NCBI RefSeq assembly: GCF_000769405.2
Contig: NZ_CP053439.1
Coordinates: 4,639,001 to 4,703,000 of the forward strand
DNA: 64,000 bases
Direction: 5' to 3'
Source of the DNA: Rhizobium brockwellii
GTDB taxonomy: Bacteria; Pseudomonadota; Alphaproteobacteria; Rhizobiales; Rhizobiaceae
A program made the translations under genes and the position numbers. The notes under the pieces are model-generated. The model was not told the origin of the DNA, made no database searches, and saw only the letters and a program-made list of their open reading frames with translations. This document shows, in pieces, positions 54,992 through 63,990 of the stretch (position 1 is the stretch's first letter; the number at the start of each line of letters is the position of its first letter).

Positions 54992-55828
54992 TCAGTTGGT
55001 GTTGCTGTCGCCTGCTGCTTGCGGCGTCTTGTCCTTGGCGGCGAGTTTCTGCCAGGAATTCTGCTGCGAGAGCATGCCTCTGAGATAGGCGACATTGGCA
55101 TCGGCCTGCTGCGGCGAAAGTTCGCGCCGGGCGATCTGCTCGGCTTCCGGGAAACGCCCCTGCAGACCGACGACCAGGGCAAGGTTCTGCCTGACGCGGC
55201 TGTCGGCGGTCGGCTGGCTGGCGGCGGACCGCAGGTAGGTTTCGGCCGTGCGCAGATCGCCGGTCAGCACGTAGGACATGCCGAGGTTGGAAAGGATGGA
55301 CGGCTCGTTCGGCTGGATGTCGAGCGCGTCGCGGTAGCGCTGCCGGGCATCGCTTGCCCGGCCCATCTGGTCGAGGATCGCGCCTTGGGCGGAGATCAGC
55401 TTCCAGTCGGGACGGTCGGGCGTCTGGGCGCGGCCGATCGTGTCGAGCGCCTGTTGAAACTGGCCGGCCGCCGCCTGCGCCTTGCCGTAGGCGGCCAGCA
55501 CGTTGCGGTCGGCGGGATTGGCGATCGCCACCTGCTGCATGACGGCGAGCGCCTGCGTGTCGCGACCGTTCATGCGCAGCAGATTGGCGTAGTTGACGCC
55601 GGTGACGGGATCGCGCGGGTTCTTTTCATAGGCCTGGCCGAGCCGGTCTGTCGCCGAGCGCAGCTCGGTCGCGTCCATCTCTTCGACCGGCTTGGTGAGT
55701 TTCGGTACCGAGCCCGTTGTCATCCGGTCCTTGGTCGTCGAGCAACCGGCAAGTGCCAGGACGAGCAGCGATGCCGCAGCGCCCTGCAGGATACGATTCG
55801 TGAATGTGGTGGTGAGCGAGGCAGGCAT
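54992..55828 (-). CDS. tadD: TadD-like TPR lipoprotein
   Basis: 278 residues. The lipobox LALAGC gives Cys29 as lipidation site. Several tetratricopeptide repeats follow, for example around NRNVLAAYGKAQAAAGQFQQ and NEPSILSNLGMSYVLTGDLR. TadD proteins are outer-membrane lipoproteins thought to help secretin assembly. It is on the opposite strand to tadBC and separated from it by lysE; the ATG at 55828 is divergent from pepB. Confidence 0.88.
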   Translation of the reverse strand: MPASLTTTFTNRILQGAAASLLVLALAGCSTTKDRMTTGSVPKLTKPVEEMDATELRSATDRLGQAYEKNPRDPVTGVNYANLLRMNGRDTQALAVMQQVAIANPADRNVLAAYGKAQAAAGQFQQALDTIGRAQTPDRPDWKLISAQGAILDQMGRASDARQRYRDALDIQPNEPSILSNLGMSYVLTGDLRTAETYLRSAASQPTADSRVRQNLALVVGLQGRFPEAEQIARRELSPQQADANVAYLRGMLSQQNSWQKLAAKDKTPQAAGDSNTN

Positions 55829-55972
55829 GGCGCGTTCCTGAATTCCGAAATCGGCGCCTGACCTCGAAGCGGAACAGGGAAAGGTTTGACGCGTAATCTT
55901 CGCTCCAGCAATAGTCTGTTAACCCTAACAGACCGTTAAGGAACGATTCCTTGCGACCGCCGAAGGACAATC

Positions 55973-57364
55973 ATGGCCCCCTATCAGTTTATCGAGAGAC
56001 CGACTCCTTTCAACACGAAGGGCGGTTCGACGCTGCCGATCTTTGCCGTCACGCCTGCCCATATCGAAACCGGTACGATCGATCCGATCGCGCTCAATTG
56101 GGCGCGCAGGGCAGGCTACAAGGCCGAAAGCGGGTCGCTGCTGCTGATCCCCACGGCCGAAGGCCATCTCGGCGGGGCGCTTTACGGCCTCGGTACCAAT
56201 CCATCCGAGCAGCCTTACATCACCGGCAGGCTCGCCCGTGCGCTGCCGGCCGGCGACTGGCACATCGAGACCGCGCCGCTGACGGCAAATCGCCTGGCCC
56301 TCGGCTTTGGGCTCGGCAGCTACCGTTTCGACCGTTACAAATCCGAAAAATCGCCGGCGGCGACGCTGATGATCCCCCGCGATGCCGACGCCGCCGACAT
56401 CAAGCGCCAGCTTGCTGGCGTCTTTCTCGCTCGCGACCTGATCAATACACCGACGAACGACATGGGGCCGAACCAGCTCGAGGCCGTTTTCCGTGGCCTG
56501 GCCGAACATTACAAGGCAGAGATATCGGTTATATCGGGCGACGACCTGCTCACGCAGAACTTTCCGCTCGTCCATACCGTCGGCCGCGCCAGCGCCGATG
56601 CGCCGCGTCTTCTTGAGCTGCGCTGGGGCAAGAAGGGTCATCGCAAAGTGACGCTCGTCGGCAAGGGTGTCTGCTTCGATACCGGCGGTCTCGACATCAA
56701 GCCTGCCGCCTCGATGCTGCTGATGAAGAAAGACATGGGCGGGGCGGCGAATGTCATGGGGCTTGCCTTGATGATCATGGACGCCAAGCTGAAGGTCGAC
56801 CTGCGCGTTATCTTGCCCGTCGTCGAAAACGCGATCTCGTCCAATGCCTTCCGGCCCGGCGACATCTACCGGAGCCGCAAGGGCCTGACCGTCCAGATCG
56901 ACAATACCGACGCCGAAGGCCGGCTGATCCTTGCCGATGCGCTCGCCTATGCCGACGAGGAAGAGCCCGAGCTCTTGATCGACATGGCGACGCTGACCGG
57001 TGCCGCCCGCGTTGCCCTCGGTCCGGATCTCCCGCCCTTCTTCACCGATGACGCTAATCTGGCGCATGACCTGACCGAAGCGAGCCTGGAAACGGACGAT
57101 CCGCTGTGGCGCCTGCCGCTCTATTCCGGCTACGAAAAGGATATCCGCACCAAATTCGCCGATCTCACCAACGCGCCGGCCGGCGGCATGGCGGGTGCGA
57201 TCACTGCGGCCCTCTTCCTCAAGCGTTTCGTCAGCAAGGCGAAGAGCTGGGTGCATTTCGACATTTACGGCTGGGCTCCGTCCGAACGGCCACATTCGCC
57301 GGGCGGCGGCGAGGCACAGGCGATCCGCGCACTCTTTCACCATATCCGCGAGAGCCTGCGCTGA
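55973..57364 (+). CDS. Leucyl aminopeptidase (M17 family)
   Basis: 463 residues, PepA/PepB family with a short N-terminal domain. The two-metal catalytic site is in VGKGVCFDTGGLDIKP, MKKDMGGAA and the signature NTDAEGRLILADAL. The N-terminal part is shorter than in E. coli PepA. It removes N-terminal residues from peptides in the cytoplasm. It is divergent from tadD across 144 bp and followed by a MarR-like gene after 170 bp. Confidence 0.93.
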   Translation: MAPYQFIERPTPFNTKGGSTLPIFAVTPAHIETGTIDPIALNWARRAGYKAESGSLLLIPTAEGHLGGALYGLGTNPSEQPYITGRLARALPAGDWHIETAPLTANRLALGFGLGSYRFDRYKSEKSPAATLMIPRDADAADIKRQLAGVFLARDLINTPTNDMGPNQLEAVFRGLAEHYKAEISVISGDDLLTQNFPLVHTVGRASADAPRLLELRWGKKGHRKVTLVGKGVCFDTGGLDIKPAASMLLMKKDMGGAANVMGLALMIMDAKLKVDLRVILPVVENAISSNAFRPGDIYRSRKGLTVQIDNTDAEGRLILADALAYADEEEPELLIDMATLTGAARVALGPDLPPFFTDDANLAHDLTEASLETDDPLWRLPLYSGYEKDIRTKFADLTNAPAGGMAGAITAALFLKRFVSKAKSWVHFDIYGWAPSERPHSPGGGEAQAIRALFHHIRESLR

Positions 57365-57534
57365 GTCCATCCGAAAAAAAGCGTTGAGGCGCGCCGCGTG
57401 TTCACGCGTTGCGCCCCGCCGTCGATCGTTAAAATTTTATTCACCTTGCCGGGCAGCAATTTCCGGCGCCTCTTGCATGTGTATGGCAACTACCGGAAAA
57501 TGGAACGTTAGCGTAACGATCTTCCGGAGGGGCC

Positions 57535-57885
57535 GTGCCGATCGAACTGACCGCCTCGCAGGCGCTGGGGCTCTGGCATGGCGCGGCGCTCGATCAGGTC
57601 CGCCACGACGACCGTGATTTGACGTTGCGCCAGATGGCGATCCTGCTGCATATTTATCTGGTGCCGCCGCCGCACACGGTGCGCGGGCTTGCCGCCACGC
57701 TTGATGTCACCAAGCCGGTCATTACCCGTGCCCTGGATACGATGGGCGAGATGGGCCTGGTCGACCGCGTGCGCGACGATGCCGACCGGCGCAACGTGAT
57801 CATCAAGCGCACCGTCGGCGGTGCGCTCTACCTGGAAAAGCTCGGCGATCTCATCCGAGATCAGGCCCGCCGGCTGCCGATCTGA
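57535..57885 (+). CDS. MarR-like winged-helix regulator
   Basis: 116 residues from the GTG at 57535, which is preceded by CGGAGGGGCC. The fold is compact: LTLRQMAILLHIYL, GLAATLDVTKPVITRALDTMGEMGLV (recognition helix region) and the wing with VRDDADRRNVIIKRT. It is shorter than typical MarR proteins (about 140), lacking part of the dimer helices. The next gene starts 5-11 bp on, so regulator and NlpC/P60 hydrolase are one unit. Confidence 0.85.
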   Translation: MPIELTASQALGLWHGAALDQVRHDDRDLTLRQMAILLHIYLVPPPHTVRGLAATLDVTKPVITRALDTMGEMGLVDRVRDDADRRNVIIKRTVGGALYLEKLGDLIRDQARRLPI

Positions 57886-57896
57886 AAGGAATGCGA

Positions 57897-58754
57897 ATGA
57901 CGATGCTCGACCGCCGCCTGCATGCCTACCGGCCCGATCTCGCGGAAGCCGGCCTCGAAGGCAAGGTCGAGGCGTCGCGCTTTGTGAAAGGCGCGCCGGC
58001 GCGTGTCGCCGTTCCAGTCCTGGCCGTGCGCCCTGAACCGGACCTTGCCCGCGGCATCGATACGGAACTGCTTCTCGGCGAGGATGTGACGGTTTTCGAT
58101 CGCGCCGGCGGCTGGTGCTGGGTGAAAGCCGCCGCGGACGGCTATGTCGGTTATGTCGCGGCGGACGCGCTCTTGGAAGGCCGGCCGGCGCCGACCCATA
58201 TCGTCACCGTGCAGCGCACCTTCGTCTATCCCGAACCGGAACTGCGCAAGCCCCACCAGGCCATCCTGTCGATGGGAAGCCGCGTCTACGTCGCCGGCGA
58301 GGCGGAAGCGCGGGGCAATCGCTACGTCGTGCTCGAGGACGGAACGGCGATCTTTGGCAAGCATGTCCAACCGATCGGCGCGCTCGATGGCGCCGATTAC
58401 GTGGAGATCGTCGGCCGTTTCCTGGAGACGCCCTATCTCTGGGGCGGACGTTCCGGCCTCGGCATCGATTGCTCCGGCCTCGTCCAGCTGGCGATGCTGA
58501 TGACGGGCAGAGCTGCGCCACGCGATACCGATATGCAGGCGGCCGGCCTCGGCCAGCCGATCGACCGATCCGAAATCCGCCGTGGCGACCTGGTATTCTG
58601 GAAGGGTCATGTCGCCGTCTTCGAAGATCCGGAAACCATTCTGCACGCCAACGGTCATAGCATGACGGTGGCGCGCGAGAATTTCGAGGCCGCGGTCGAG
58701 CGCATCGGCTGGCTCTACCAGCAACCGACCGGCTATCGCCGCCCGATCAGCTGA
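57897..58754 (+). CDS. NlpC/P60-family cell-wall peptidase with SH3-like domains
   Basis: Cysteine peptidase of 285 residues expected to cut gamma-D-Glu-mDAP bonds in peptidoglycan fragments. Bacterial SH3-like modules cover about residues 25-160. The catalytic Cys is in GIDCSGLVQLAM and the His in WKGHVAVFEDPE, with a second His in LHANGHSMTVA. No signal peptide is seen, so it may act in the cytoplasm on imported muropeptides. AAGGA favours the ATG at 57897; ATGs at 57891 and 57903 are close. Confidence 0.92.
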   Translation: MTMLDRRLHAYRPDLAEAGLEGKVEASRFVKGAPARVAVPVLAVRPEPDLARGIDTELLLGEDVTVFDRAGGWCWVKAAADGYVGYVAADALLEGRPAPTHIVTVQRTFVYPEPELRKPHQAILSMGSRVYVAGEAEARGNRYVVLEDGTAIFGKHVQPIGALDGADYVEIVGRFLETPYLWGGRSGLGIDCSGLVQLAMLMTGRAAPRDTDMQAAGLGQPIDRSEIRRGDLVFWKGHVAVFEDPETILHANGHSMTVARENFEAAVERIGWLYQQPTGYRRPIS

Positions 58755-60146
58755 TCAGCCGATCGGAGGCTGCGGCCAGGATCTCACTCCGCCCGTCCAG
58801 TCCTCGAAGGCTTTCGACAGTCTCAGCACCCGCATGTCGTCGAAGCGCGGTCCGACGATCTGCAAGCCGATCGGTATGCCCGAGCGGGAGAAACCGCAAT
58901 TGATCGAGGCGGCCGGCTGCTCCGACATGTTCCACGGCACCGTGAAACCGATATGTTCGAACGGCAGGGCCGGATCATTGGTCGGAGATGCCCATTCGGC
59001 CGGATAGGAGATGATCGGATTGGTCGGCGAAAGCAGGGCGTCGACCGCGGTGAACAGCCGTCCGCAACTCTTGCGCATCTCGATCGTCTGATTGAAGCCC
59101 TTGACCGCATCGACACCGCTGATGTCGGCGCCACCCATCGCCCAATCCCTGATATAGGGCAGGATGCTGTCGCGCCTGTTGTCGTCGAGATCGGCGATAT
59201 CGCCCCAGAACCGGGACCGCCAGAAATTGTCGAGGCCATCCAGCATCGCGCGCGTCAGCACCGGCTGGACTGATACAATGGTCGCGCCGGCCGCCTCGAA
59301 TTGTTTCGCCGCCGCTTCGACCGCGGCCCTGATCTCGTCCTCCACCGCAAGCCCGCAGCCGGCATCGAGCATCAGCCCGATCTTCATGCTCGACAGGTCG
59401 ATGTCGAGATCCATCCAGTTGAAATCGTTTGGCGGCAGGCTGGTGCCGTCGCGCCAGTCAGGGCGCGACAGCGTCGCCATCGAAAAGGCCGCATCTTCGA
59501 CGGTGCGCGCCATCGGCCCGACGCAGCGCCCGACATAATAGGGATCGGCCGGAATGCGCCCATGGCTCGGCTTGAAGCCGAAGATGCCGGTCCAGCCGGC
59601 GGGAAGGCGCACCGAACCGCCGATGTCGGTGCCGATATGCAGCGGTCCGTAGCCGGCCGCAGCCGCTGCGGAAGCCCCGGCACTCGATCCGCCGGGATTC
59701 TGCGTGGTGTTCCAGGGATTGCGGCTGAGAGGATGGAAGCTCGAAAGCCCGGAGGAAAGCATGCCGTAATCGGGGCAGGTGGTCTTGGCGAAGATCACCG
59801 CGCCATCCTCCCGCAGCCGGGCGGCGGCCGGTGCATCGGCGTCTGCGGGTTTTAGTTCCACTGCCCTCGTGCCTGATGGCACCGGCTGGCCCTTCGTGGC
59901 GATCAGCTCTTTCAGCGTCACCGGGATGCCGTCGAGCATGCCCAGCATTTCTCCCTTCGCCCAGCGTTCCGTCGACGCTTTCGCTTGCGCGCGCGCCGAT
60001 TCCGAATCGTAGAGGTAGAGTGCCGAAATCGACGGCTCCCAGGCTGCTATATGATCCTCGAGAGACAGCCAGTATTCGAGAGGGGAGAGGCTCTTATCGG
60101 CGAAGCGCCGCCTGAGTTCGCGAATGGTAAGGTCGGTTTCGGTCAT
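58755..60146 (-). CDS. Amidase (amidase-signature family)
   Basis: 463 residues. The Ser-cisSer-Lys triad is visible as Lys79 (PVTLKELIATKG), Ser154 (PGGSSAGASAAAA) and Ser178 (DIGGSVRLPAG); the 24-residue spacing of the two Ser is the family norm. It hydrolyses an amide, substrate unknown; GatA is unlikely because it stands with a transporter and not with gatBC. It is the last gene of an ABC transporter operon and its stop codon touches that of the convergent NlpC/P60 gene. Confidence 0.92.
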   Translation of the reverse strand: MTETDLTIRELRRRFADKSLSPLEYWLSLEDHIAAWEPSISALYLYDSESARAQAKASTERWAKGEMLGMLDGIPVTLKELIATKGQPVPSGTRAVELKPADADAPAAARLREDGAVIFAKTTCPDYGMLSSGLSSFHPLSRNPWNTTQNPGGSSAGASAAAAAGYGPLHIGTDIGGSVRLPAGWTGIFGFKPSHGRIPADPYYVGRCVGPMARTVEDAAFSMATLSRPDWRDGTSLPPNDFNWMDLDIDLSSMKIGLMLDAGCGLAVEDEIRAAVEAAAKQFEAAGATIVSVQPVLTRAMLDGLDNFWRSRFWGDIADLDDNRRDSILPYIRDWAMGGADISGVDAVKGFNQTIEMRKSCGRLFTAVDALLSPTNPIISYPAEWASPTNDPALPFEHIGFTVPWNMSEQPAASINCGFSRSGIPIGLQIVGPRFDDMRVLRLSKAFEDWTGGVRSWPQPPIG

Positions 60147-60182
60147 GGCATGGTCTTTCGGGCTTTTCGTCTTGGGAGGACA

Positions 60183-61046
60183 TCAGCGGCTCGCCTCGCG
60201 TGGGTCGAGCAGATCGCGCAAACCGTCGCCGAGCATGTTGAAGCCGAAGACGGTGAGCGCGATGGCAAGGCCGGGCAGGATCGCCAGCCAGGGGGCGAGC
60301 GCCAGGTAGGTTTGCGCGTCGGCAAGCATCCGGCCCCAGGTCGGCGCCGGCGGCGCCATGCCAAGCCCGAGGAAGCTGAGTCCCGCTTCGGTGAGGATCG
60401 CCAGCCCCAGCTGGATCGCACCATGCACGATGATCTGGCTCATGATATTCGGCAGCACGTGGCGCAGCGAAATGGTCAAGCGCGTATTGCCGATGGCGCG
60501 CGCCGCCGTCACATAGTCGCGGCTCCAGGCCTGCAGCGAGGTCGCGAGTGTGACGCGGGCAAAGACCGGGATCATGAAGACGGCAATGGCGGTGATTGCG
60601 GTGAACCGCCCTGGCCCGAGAAAGGCGCCGAGCACCATAGCGGACAGGATCGGCGGAAGCGCGAAGATGACGTCGCAGATGCGCATCAACAGCGCCTCGA
60701 AAGGGCCGCGGATCGCCGCCCCCGAAATGCCCGCGATCGAGCCGAGCGTCCCGCCGATTGTTACCGCGGTAATGGCGATCGACAGTGAATTCCAGCAGCC
60801 CGCCATCAGCATCGAAAGCACATCGCGGCCGAACTGGTCCGTGCCGAGCAGGCCGAAGGCAAGCGGTGGCTGTAATTTGTGGATGATCTGCATTTTCGCC
60901 GGCGGCAGCGGCGTCCAAACGAGCGACAGCAGCGCAACGGCGGTGAGCAGCCCGATGATCACGGCCCCTGTAATCAGGTTCATTCGCCGGCTAAGTCTAA
61001 AGGCCCGGCGGCGGCTGATGATGGCGGTGGATGCGATCGGTGCCAT
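60183..61046 (-). CDS. DppC-type ABC permease
   Basis: Inner-membrane permease of 287 residues. GLLGTDQFGRDVLSMLMAG after the first helix and the coupling loop VTAARAIGNTRLTISLRHVLPN mark the DppC/GsiD family. GLGMAPPAPTWGRML is the usual C-terminal block. Three bases separate it from the DppB-type permease. No ATPase gene follows; the amidase does. Confidence 0.93.
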   Translation of the reverse strand: MAPIASTAIISRRRAFRLSRRMNLITGAVIIGLLTAVALLSLVWTPLPPAKMQIIHKLQPPLAFGLLGTDQFGRDVLSMLMAGCWNSLSIAITAVTIGGTLGSIAGISGAAIRGPFEALLMRICDVIFALPPILSAMVLGAFLGPGRFTAITAIAVFMIPVFARVTLATSLQAWSRDYVTAARAIGNTRLTISLRHVLPNIMSQIIVHGAIQLGLAILTEAGLSFLGLGMAPPAPTWGRMLADAQTYLALAPWLAILPGLAIALTVFGFNMLGDGLRDLLDPREASR

Positions 61047-61049
61047 GCG

Positions 61050-61997
61050 TCAAGCCGCCTTTCTCATCCTGGGATCGATCGCCAGATAGGAGAGATCGAC
61101 AATGAAATTCATCACGATGACCAGGCCCGCGAAGAACAGCACGACATCCTGCATGACGATGATGTCGCGCTGGGAGAGCGCCTGAAGGGCGAGCCGTCCG
61201 AGGCCGGGCAGGTTGAAGACGTTTTCCACCAGCACCGCGCCGGCGACGAGAAAGGTGAATTGCAGCCCGATCATGGTGAGGATCGGGATCAGTGCATTCG
61301 GCAGGATATGGCGCCACAGCACCGCACTGCGTGACAGCCCCTTGGCAACGGCGGTGCGGGCAAAATCCTCATGCATCATGTCGAGCACTGCCGAGCGCGC
61401 CACGCGCGTCAACACGCCCGCCTGCGGCATCGCCAGCGCGACGGCGGGCATAACCAGCGCCTGCAATGCCGGCAGCAGGCCGGCGCCCCAGCCTGGGAAA
61501 CCGCCGGCTGGCATCAGTCCGAGCACCGTCGAAAACAGGATGATCAACAGCAGCGCCACCCAGAAGGCGGGAACGGCGATGCTGATCTGCGAAAACAGCG
61601 TCGCGATGACGTCGAAGACACCGCCGCGGCGCGAGGCGGCCAGCACGCCGAGCGGCAGGGCGATCGCCACCGAAAGCACGATCGCCATCAGCGCCAGCGG
61701 CAGTGTTACCGCCAGCCGCTCGACGATCAACCCCGCGACCGGTACGCCATAGGTCAGGGAATTGCCGAGATCGCCGGAGAGCACGCCGGTCAACCATTGC
61801 CCGTAACGCAGCAGCAGCGGCTGATCGAGCCCGAGATTGTGACGGAGCGCTGCAAGTGTTTCCGGTGTTGCCGAGGTGCCGAGCATGATCGAGGCTGGAT
61901 CGCCGGGCAGAAGGTCCATCACGGCGAAGATCAGCAGCGAGACGACGACGAGCGTGACGATGAGACCGGCGAAGCGGCGAGCGAGGAGTGGGATCAT
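61050..61997 (-). CDS. DppB-type ABC permease
   Basis: Inner-membrane permease of 315 residues. LLARRFAGLIVTLVVVSLLIF is the first helix; the segment DLLPGDPASIMLG and the loop ARTAVAKGLSRSAVLWRHILPN are typical of the DppB/GsiC family. The gap to the binding-protein gene is 345 bp, large for one operon and containing an inverted-repeat element. Confidence 0.93.
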   Translation of the reverse strand: MIPLLARRFAGLIVTLVVVSLLIFAVMDLLPGDPASIMLGTSATPETLAALRHNLGLDQPLLLRYGQWLTGVLSGDLGNSLTYGVPVAGLIVERLAVTLPLALMAIVLSVAIALPLGVLAASRRGGVFDVIATLFSQISIAVPAFWVALLLIILFSTVLGLMPAGGFPGWGAGLLPALQALVMPAVALAMPQAGVLTRVARSAVLDMMHEDFARTAVAKGLSRSAVLWRHILPNALIPILTMIGLQFTFLVAGAVLVENVFNLPGLGRLALQALSQRDIIVMQDVVLFFAGLVIVMNFIVDLSYLAIDPRMRKAA

Positions 61998-62342
61998 ATG
62001 ATACGTCCGCTCGCCGTTCTGGCGGCGAGTTTAGCTAGAACGCCATTTCCACTCTCCGTCATCCCAGGCCTTGAGCCTGGGATCCATGCCACTGCTGCTG
62101 ATGGATGCGGTGTGGATGCTCGGCTCAAGGCCGAGGATGACGGAGGGTGGGGCGGGCGGAAGGAGCTATTCATGACGCAGGCGCCCGCACCATGAATGCC
62201 ATCCGCAGTGAAACCAAACAATGTCGGTCCGAGCTGAACTGACCTGTGAGGAAGGGAGAGGGCTGTGCGTCATATCGGCCAAATGCATGTCGGATTTCTC
62301 CAATGCCATCACCACATCGCGTTCTGCCCCGGTCCGCCACCC
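61998..62342. other. Non-coding gap between binding-protein and permease genes
   Basis: 345 bp inside a transporter operon. It holds an inverted-repeat element at 62056-62143 and no credible gene. The rest shows no structure I could identify. The insertion-like element may have widened the gap. Confidence 0.5.
62056..62143. repeat. Intergenic inverted-repeat element
   Basis: CCGTCATCC...GGCCTTGAGCC on the left and GGCTCAAGGCC...GGATGACGG on the right are complementary over about 32 bases with few mismatches, with a central spacer of about 23 bases. It would fold into one long hairpin in the operon mRNA. Elements with CCGTCATCC ends are frequent in rhizobial and related genomes. Confidence 0.7.
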
Positions 62343-63875
62343 TCACTCGTCCCAGGAAACACCGGACAGCACGTTGGAAGGGATCGGCTCGTTCTCCCAC
62401 AGCCCTTTCAGCTTTTTGTCCCAGACGCCGAGTTTCGGCATGACGAAAAGGTAGAGCGCCGGCACGTCGTCGGCGAGGATCTTCTGCGCTTCGCCATAGA
62501 TCGCATTCTGCGCGGCGGGGTCGGCCGTCTCCTGGACCTTCTTCATCAGCGCGTTGAAAGCAGGGTTCTTGTAATTGAAATAATAGGGATCGCGGGCATA
62601 GATGTCGATGTCGAGCGGTTCGGCATGGGCAACGATCGTCATGTCGAAGTTGCGGTCCTTCATGATGTCCTGGACCCATTTCGCCGGAAATTCCGTCGGC
62701 TCGATAGTCATCGTCACGCCGATCTCGGCAAACATCGCCTGCATCACCTGGGCACTGCGCGGCGCATAGGCCATTTGCGGCGATTTGATCGTGAAGGTGA
62801 AACCGTTGGGGTAGCCGGCTTCGGCAAGCAGCGCCTTCGCCTTCTCGACGTCATAGGGCAGCACATTGGTCATGTCCTGATAGCCCGGATCGTTCGGCGT
62901 ATAGTGGCTGCCGATCGGTGTGCCGAGGCCGGACCATGCGCCGTCGATTATCGTCTTGCGGTCGATCGCCATCATCAGCGCCTGGCGGACGCGTTTGTCG
63001 TCGAACGGCTTCTTGGCAGTGTTCATGCCGGCAACGACCTTGAGCTCGGTATTGCCGATCCTGGTGACGAGCCTCGCATCGCCGTCGAAAGAACTCATCA
63101 GCTCAGGTGCGGCAAATTCCGGAAAGGCATCGAGATCGCCGGATTTCAGCGCTGCCGCCTGCGCCTGCGGATCGGCGATAAAGCGGAAGGTCACCGTGTC
63201 GAGCCTAGCGGCAGCATCCTTGTTCCAATAATCGGCATTCCTGGTGAGTTCGACCTTGTCGCCCTTCGCCCAGCTGGCGAATTTGAACGGACCGGTGCCC
63301 ACTGGCGTCGTCTTGTCGTCGGCAGCCGTCTTCGGTGCGACCATCACCGAGGCTGGCCAGCCGAGCCAGTAGATCAGGCTGCCGGTCGGTGCCGAGAGAT
63401 GCAGCACCAGCGTTTCGGCATCGGGCGTATCGATCGAGGCGATCGAGGCGAAGAAGCGCTTCTGCGGATTAACGGAATCGGCACCGCGGGCGCGGTCGAG
63501 CGAAAACTTGGCGGCAGTGGCATCGAAGGCCTCGCCGTCATGGAATTTGACGCCGGTCTGCAGCTTGAACGTATAGGTCAGGCCATCGGGAGAGATCTCC
63601 CAGCTTTTTGCCAGCTGCGGCTGGATCTTGCCGGCCTGGTCGATCGTCACCAGCCCCTCGAACACGTTCTGCCAGGTCACCTGGCCGATTGCGACCGGTG
63701 CCGCGATCGTCGGGTCGAGACCGGTCGGCTCGACGCTCATGCCGAGATTGAGCGTGGTCTTCGCCGCCTCGGCCGGCGTCATCGCCGTCATCACCAGGCC
63801 GGCCGAGAGCGCGGCACCGAGCGAAAGCCGCCGGGCGAAACGCGCTGAAGGCGCAAACGAAAGCTTGATCATCAT
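62343..63875 (-). CDS. Dpp/Opp-type ABC transporter substrate-binding protein
   Basis: Family 5 extracellular solute-binding protein, 510 residues. An Arg-rich N-terminus and hydrophobic core end near TPAEAAKT (about residue 37-39), a Sec signal peptide. LGMSVEPTGLDPTIA and the block VKFHDGEAFDATAAKFSLDR are typical. The ATG ATG at 63875 has AAGGGA 3 bases upstream. Ligand unknown; the downstream amidase suggests an amide or peptide-like compound. No DppD/DppF ATPase is in the window. Confidence 0.92.
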   Translation of the reverse strand: MMIKLSFAPSARFARRLSLGAALSAGLVMTAMTPAEAAKTTLNLGMSVEPTGLDPTIAAPVAIGQVTWQNVFEGLVTIDQAGKIQPQLAKSWEISPDGLTYTFKLQTGVKFHDGEAFDATAAKFSLDRARGADSVNPQKRFFASIASIDTPDAETLVLHLSAPTGSLIYWLGWPASVMVAPKTAADDKTTPVGTGPFKFASWAKGDKVELTRNADYWNKDAAARLDTVTFRFIADPQAQAAALKSGDLDAFPEFAAPELMSSFDGDARLVTRIGNTELKVVAGMNTAKKPFDDKRVRQALMMAIDRKTIIDGAWSGLGTPIGSHYTPNDPGYQDMTNVLPYDVEKAKALLAEAGYPNGFTFTIKSPQMAYAPRSAQVMQAMFAEIGVTMTIEPTEFPAKWVQDIMKDRNFDMTIVAHAEPLDIDIYARDPYYFNYKNPAFNALMKKVQETADPAAQNAIYGEAQKILADDVPALYLFVMPKLGVWDKKLKGLWENEPIPSNVLSGVSWDE

Positions 63876-63940
63876 GTTCCCTTGTCTGGCCGCGCGTCGC
63901 TGACGAAGACCTTTTGCGAGGAGAGTGACACTATGCCGGT

Positions 63941-63966
63941 GCACACACAATGACGATTTTGTGTGC
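63941..63966. promoter_or_regulatory. Palindrome in the promoter of the amide/peptide transporter
   Basis: GCACACA and TGTGTGC are perfect 7-base arms separated by 12 bases, 66-91 bp upstream of the binding-protein start. It may be a regulator site. Confidence 0.4.
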
Positions 63967-63969
63967 TCA

Positions 63970-63990
63970 GTGTAGCCGAAAAAGCTACAC
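63970..63990. promoter_or_regulatory. Second palindrome, operator-like
   Basis: GTGTAGC-N7-GCTACAC is a perfect inverted repeat of 21 bp, 95-115 bp upstream of the binding-protein start. The size suits a dimeric regulator such as a GntR, LacI or TetR protein, which may be encoded beyond the right edge. Confidence 0.45.

Noticed and set aside
62265..63848. A 527-codon plus-strand open frame opposite the Dpp-type binding protein
   Set aside because: Antisense to a complete solute-binding protein with signal peptide; composition is that of a shadow.
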